From positions 134,001-198,000 of the forward strand of contig CAJNDS010002136.1 of NCBI GenBank assembly GCA_905221605.1: 64,000 nt of DNA, given 5' to 3'. Position 1 is the stretch's first letter. Each line of letters opens with the position of its first letter. A program made the translations under genes and the position numbers. Below are positions 63,331 to 64,000 of this stretch, piece by piece. The notes beneath the pieces are model-generated. The model did not search any database. It was not told the DNA's origin and saw only the letters and a program-made list of their open reading frames with translations. Source of the stretch: Symbiodinium natans (Eukaryota > Sar > Dinophyceae > Suessiales > Symbiodiniaceae).

Positions 63331-63512
63331 CAGGGTTTAGGGTTTAGGGTTCAGGGTTCAGGGTTCAGGGTTCAGGGTTCCAGGCAAATTGAAACGCTTT
63401 GAGACACGTGGAACAAGTTTAACGCTTCGCAAACCTAAATTTAGACCCTAAACCCTAAACCCTACACCCTACACCCTAAACCCTAAACCCTAAACCCTAA
63501 ACCCTGAACCCT
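63331..63512. repeat. Telomeric tracts with TTCAGGG block
   Basis: TTTAGGG/TTCAGGG at 63331-63380; CCCTAAA/CCCTACA at 63446-63512. Confidence 0.93.
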
Positions 63513-63607
63513 ACATGTTCTTGGGGGTGGAGTGTTTGGTCCGGCCCAGCCTGCTTCCTCTGCCCGAATCAGACTGAACCTCCAAACCCCTCACTGAAGT
63601 CTGAAAC

Positions 63608-63757
63608 TTGGGATGTTGCTCCTTATACTAAGGGCTTAGGGTTTAGGGTTTAAACCCAAAATCGGGGGGTACTATAATTCCGACCTTGATAGGGATTATA
63701 GTATCCCCCGATTTTCATCCCTAATAAGGACTGTTAGCATAAGGGGGAACATGCCAA
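63608..63757. mobile_element. MITE-like family A carrying a telomeric tract
   Basis: TIRs of family A; the interior near the left end holds TTAGGGTTTAGGGTTTAAAC (about 63635-63655) absent from other copies. Confidence 0.85.
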
Positions 63758-63832
63758 CCTGAAGCCATCTAAAGACCTGCAAGTATAAGCCCGTCCAAAA
63801 TATACATACCCCCGCGAGCCGAGGAAGCATGA

Positions 63833-63962
63833 TATAGGGGCCTTCATAATCAGAACAGGCTTTTTTTTTTTTTTTTTTTTGGGGGGGGGGGGGCCTCTTC
63901 TTCTGGTATAGTCATAAAGGGACCCTAAGTGAAAACTATTCATTAAATATTCTGACCCCTAG
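63833..63962. mobile_element. MITE-like family E with poly-T/poly-G centre
   Basis: TATAGGGGCCTTCATAATCA ... TATTCTGACCCCTAG; about 20 T followed by 14 G in the middle. Confidence 0.85.
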
Positions 63963-64000
63963 ATGAAGCCCAGTTCTGGTCATGCACAGAAACGCAACAC

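Noticed and set aside
1-64000. Tandem array of direct repeats as a CRISPR or a chromosome end
   Set aside because: Arrays are heptameric without regular unique spacers, occur in both orientations and throughout; this is neither CRISPR nor a terminal telomere.
1-64000. Relic dinoflagellate spliced-leader sequence, rRNA or tRNA genes
   Set aside because: No clear match seen by eye on either strand; absence is not proof.

Overview
Eukaryotic nuclear DNA, most likely from a dinoflagellate. The telomere-type heptamer TTTAGGG/CCCTAAA occurs at well over 100 internal sites in both orientations, about one per 500-600 bp. No bacterial operons, rRNA, tRNA or long ORFs are seen. The coding signal is a string of very short exons (21-159 bp, most of them phase 0 at both ends). 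Their introns begin with GC, GT or GA and end in AG, usually as AG|G. GC and GA donors are a known dinoflagellate trait, and all domain-supported exons lie on the minus strand, which fits the unidirectional gene blocks of that group. No genus can be named from this sequence.

Region by region (minus-strand genes read from high to low coordinates): 2.2-4.9 kb holds unassigned minus-strand coding segments. 6.1-25.2 kb holds one protein kinase gene of the calcium-dependent (CDPK-like) type: the glycine loop, VxK lysine, alpha-C Glu, hinge, DIKPEN, DFG, APE, DxWxxG and subdomain XI exons occur in correct order, followed by an EF-hand split across two exons and a degenerate second EF-hand. 28.8-31.8 kb and 38.2-38.8 kb hold further unassigned exons. 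40.5-43.85 kb is a 358-bp tandem satellite with a conserved hairpin. 44.7-46.1 kb, 48.2 kb, 51.3 kb (MORN-like) and 54.9-57.0 kb hold more minus-strand exons. 57.4-64 kb is almost entirely repeats.

Introns and spacers are filled by telomeric arrays and by at least nine families of about 90-180 bp, fully palindromic, non-coding terminal-inverted-repeat (MITE-like) elements. Several elements carry a telomeric array inside them, and telomeric tracts are found between direct duplications of flanking DNA. Several inferred exons end exactly where a telomeric repeat begins, so the heptamer GTTTAGG itself appears to supply the splice donor.

Limits: exons were found by eye from splice signals, frame and motif order. 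The kinase order is strong evidence. Exons without a recognised domain are weaker, because several segments read open on both strands. No transcript, search or codon statistics were available.
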